7,181 bases of DNA from an uncultured Eubacteriales bacterium (lineage in GTDB: Bacteria; Bacillota; Clostridia; Oscillospirales; CAG-272). Under the pieces are notes generated by a model. It was not told where the DNA came from and did no database searches. It saw nothing but the letters and a program-made list of their open reading frames with translations. This document shows positions 5,812 to 7,181 of this stretch, piece by piece (the first letter of the stretch is position 1; the number at the start of each line of letters is the position of its first letter). Made by a program: the position numbers and the translations under genes. Location: positions 1 through 7,181 of the forward strand of contig CAKSEM010000069.1 in NCBI GenBank assembly GCA_934446485.1, read 5' to 3'.

Positions 5812-6933
5812 TCACAGCTCCGTCGGAACTTCGCCTGCAAGGGCGGCAAGTCCTATGCGCAGCGCCGCTGCAGCCCGAGAGCGCACGTTGCTGTCATCGG
5901 AGAGGAGCTCAGGTTCAAGGAGCCGATAGAATTCACCGCGCAGGGAGGGGTCACGCCGAAGCTCGTCCGCACCCATCATAGGCGAGGTTCCGTCCGCAAC
6001 GCTCAGAGCAAAGAGGCGCCCTGACGCCGAGATCTCATTTTCAAGATAGCCGCTGCTGATGCGCAGAGATGGGTCAACCTGCCCCGTAAGCGTGAGTCGG
6101 AGCAGAGTGTCGTCGCCGTAGCGGCTGTCGGTGACGAAATCGAGGATGCGGTCGCGCAGTTCAGTGTTTGTTTCTGCACCGTCAACGGACAGCGATGCTG
6201 TTTCATAGCGGCGTTTTGAAAAGCGGACGCGTCGCGCGGTGACGCGGTGTGTGTCGGGGTCGATCGTGAGGTCGATTGCGCCCTTAGGCCCCGTTTCGTC
6301 GAAGGCGCGACCCTCGAGGCAGCCGCAATATGCTATGCGATCGGTGTACTCCTGCGGATTGTGAATGTGCCCGAGAGCCGCATAATCTGCGCCGAAGGCC
6401 TCTATCTCCCGTACGGTAAGCGGGCAGGCGGTTGAGCTTTGGGAGGTGAGATCGCCGTGCGCGCAGAGGATGTTTATACGCCCGTCATTCGGCGCGGGCT
6501 CGGCATCGCGGAGAGGTGAGTGCTCAAGCGTGCGCGAGGTAAACGCCCAGCCGTAGACACGTGCGCCGAGGTCGGGAAAGTCGAACGAGTCGAGCTCACT
6601 CTCGCGGAATATGTAGGTGTTATCCGGGAAAGCGCCCGAACGCCACGCGTCGGTGCCGGAGATTGGGTCGTGATTGCCCGGGCTGATCACAACGGGGCAG
6701 GTGAGACGTGAGAACTCGCTCTTTATGAGGGCAAGAGTCTCACGTGTGACGAATTCGGAATCGAAGAGGTCGCCCGCAATGAGCATGAGATCGATATGCT
6801 CGGTGCGCACGTAGTGCAGCATCGAGGTAAATGCGGCGCGCAGTTCGCGCCGTCTGATCTCGGAGAGCTTTGCGTCGAGCCCTGAGAATGGGCTGTCGAG
6901 GTGGATATCTCCCGTATGTAGGATTCGCAGCAT
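5812..6933 (-). CDS. SbcD/YhaO-like metallophosphoesterase nuclease
   Basis: A 373-residue calcineurin-type phosphoesterase of the Mre11/SbcD/YhaO group, expected to cut DNA using two metal ions in complex with the Rad50-like ATPase encoded next. All family motifs are present in order: GDIHLDSPF (8-16, Asp9 and His11), GDLFDS (54-59, Asp55), GNHD (86-89), CAHGD (157-161, His159) and GHIH (188-191). Residues from about 230 on form the variable capping and partner-binding region. LDSPF after the first motif, a length under 420 and the YhaN-like partner favour the YhaO subgroup over classic SbcD. ATG at 6933 is chosen because the protein then opens with the MLRILHTGD strand and ACGAAAGG lies 9 bases upstream; the 40 extra residues of a longer reading are Lys/Arg/Asn-rich and have no counterpart in the family. 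No signal peptide, so cytosolic. First gene of unit 1. Confidence 0.92.
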   Translation of the reverse strand: MLRILHTGDIHLDSPFSGLDAKLSEIRRRELRAAFTSMLHYVRTEHIDLMLIAGDLFDSEFVTRETLALIKSEFSRLTCPVVISPGNHDPISGTDAWRSGAFPDNTYIFRESELDSFDFPDLGARVYGWAFTSRTLEHSPLRDAEPAPNDGRINILCAHGDLTSQSSTACPLTVREIEAFGADYAALGHIHNPQEYTDRIAYCGCLEGRAFDETGPKGAIDLTIDPDTHRVTARRVRFSKRRYETASLSVDGAETNTELRDRILDFVTDSRYGDDTLLRLTLTGQVDPSLRISSGYLENEISASGRLFALSVADGTSPMMGADELRRDPSLRGEFYRLLEPELLSDDSNVRSRAAAALRIGLAALAGEVPTEL

Positions 6934-6942
6934 GGTATATTG

Positions 6943-6950
6943 CCTTTCGT
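6943..6950 (-). promoter_or_regulatory. Ribosome binding site of the SbcD/YhaO-like gene
   Basis: ACGAAAGG on the minus strand ends 9 bases before ATG at 6933. It is identical to the site before the SbcC-like gene, and at the same spacing. Confidence 0.8.
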
Positions 6951-7088
6951 TTGATTTGTTGAATTTGTTTGGATCTATGTTTTGCACCGCAGTTTTGCGG
7001 GCGCAGAGGGTCGTGGATTCTTTTTGCCGGTTGTCTTTCTTTTTTTCTCTCATCGCAGCCGCGGCGTTTTACTGTCCTTATCGTTTTA
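6951..7088 (-). other. Leader region of unit 1, no clear promoter
   Basis: About 140 bases between the right-hand repeat and the first gene. I find no -35/-10 pair of reasonable quality on the minus strand. A 5-bp hairpin (6987-6991 ccgca with 6996-7000 tgcgg, 4-base loop) lies in the probable leader, without a T-run. The promoter may be poorly matched, use another sigma factor, lie within the repeat, or lie beyond the window. Confidence 0.4.
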
Positions 7089-7132
7089 TCCGTGCAGCTG
7101 CCGGTCTGCGACAGCTTTCTGAATTACGGTTA
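7089..7132 (-). repeat. Core of intergenic repeat, right copy (inverted)
   Basis: Reverse complement of the core at 71-114. The identity is exact over 22 bases (7104-7125 against 78-99) and about 38 of 44 overall. The right copy continues inward with gataaggacag (7082-7072 on the minus strand), which in the left flank is found at 238-248. It lies immediately upstream of unit 1. Confidence 0.8.
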
Positions 7133-7133
7133 A

Positions 7134-7172
7134 ATGGATCTTCGATCCATATCTTTCTTTCGTGAAAGAAAG
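7134..7172. repeat. Two palindromes of the right intergenic repeat
   Basis: First palindrome: 7134-7140 (atggatc) pairs with 7144-7150 (gatccat) around ttc. Second: 7153-7161 (ctttctttc) pairs with 7164-7172 (gaaagaaag) around gt. The second corresponds to the left palindrome at 40-67. The first has no counterpart on the left, where the two modules are separated by only a few bases. Confidence 0.7.
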
Positions 7173-7181
7173 GATGCAAAG

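Noticed and set aside
6934..7053. 40-residue N-terminal extension of the SbcD-like protein
   Set aside because: Lys/Asn/Arg-rich, not family-like, and a good ribosome binding site stands directly before the ATG at 6933.
1..7181. CRISPR array, tRNA, rRNA, insertion sequence or transposase
   Set aside because: No regularly spaced direct repeats, no cloverleaf or rRNA-like segment, and no transposase motif in any frame. The terminal inverted repeats enclose only the five cellular genes.

Overview
The window holds five genes, all on the minus strand, in two transcription units that read right to left. Intergenic repeats lie at both ends. The coding DNA is moderately GC-rich (mid-50s percent by eye) and the intergenic DNA is AT-rich. 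Shine-Dalgarno sequences are strong, there is an intrinsic terminator and a textbook sigma-A promoter, and the Rad50/Mre11-like pair is of the YhaN/YhaO type. Together with the hairpin-rich repeats, these suggest a Gram-positive bacterium of the Clostridia, plausibly a gut Oscillospiraceae/Ruminococcaceae relative. That assignment is inferred from style and gene families, not from a marker gene.

Unit 1 (6933 down to 2155) encodes an SbcD/YhaO-like metallophosphoesterase nuclease, an SbcC/YhaN-like ABC-type ATPase and a membrane-anchored HlyD-like barrel-sandwich protein. Gaps are 28 and 47 bp. The ATPase has Walker A, signature and Walker B motifs and long coiled-coil arms. At the apex, where Rad50/SbcC normally carries a CxxC zinc hook, it has two adjacent hydrophobic segments. 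The predicted arrangement is a cytosolic nuclease, an ATPase tethered to the membrane, and a third protein whose bulk lies outside the membrane.

Unit 2 (2056 down to 467) encodes a divergent nucleoside hydrolase and a PHP-family phosphoesterase that starts with TTG 15 bp after it. It has its own promoter (TTGACA, 17 bp, TATCAT, with an extended -10 TG). A perfect 6-bp inverted repeat lies between the -35 and -10 and looks like a repressor operator. A strong terminator follows the PHP gene. The pair suggests dephosphorylation of a nucleotide-like compound and cleavage of a nucleoside, that is, salvage or clean-up.

Positions 1-400 hold no gene I can support. They carry a GC-rich terminator-like hairpin, an AT-rich hairpin and one copy of an intergenic repeat. 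A second copy lies at the right end (7089-7172) in inverted orientation, so the five genes are bracketed by inverted copies of a composite element. The most interesting points are the membrane apex of the Rad50-like ATPase with its HlyD-like neighbour, the bracketing repeat with a compensatory base-pair change, and the operator-like promoter of unit 2.
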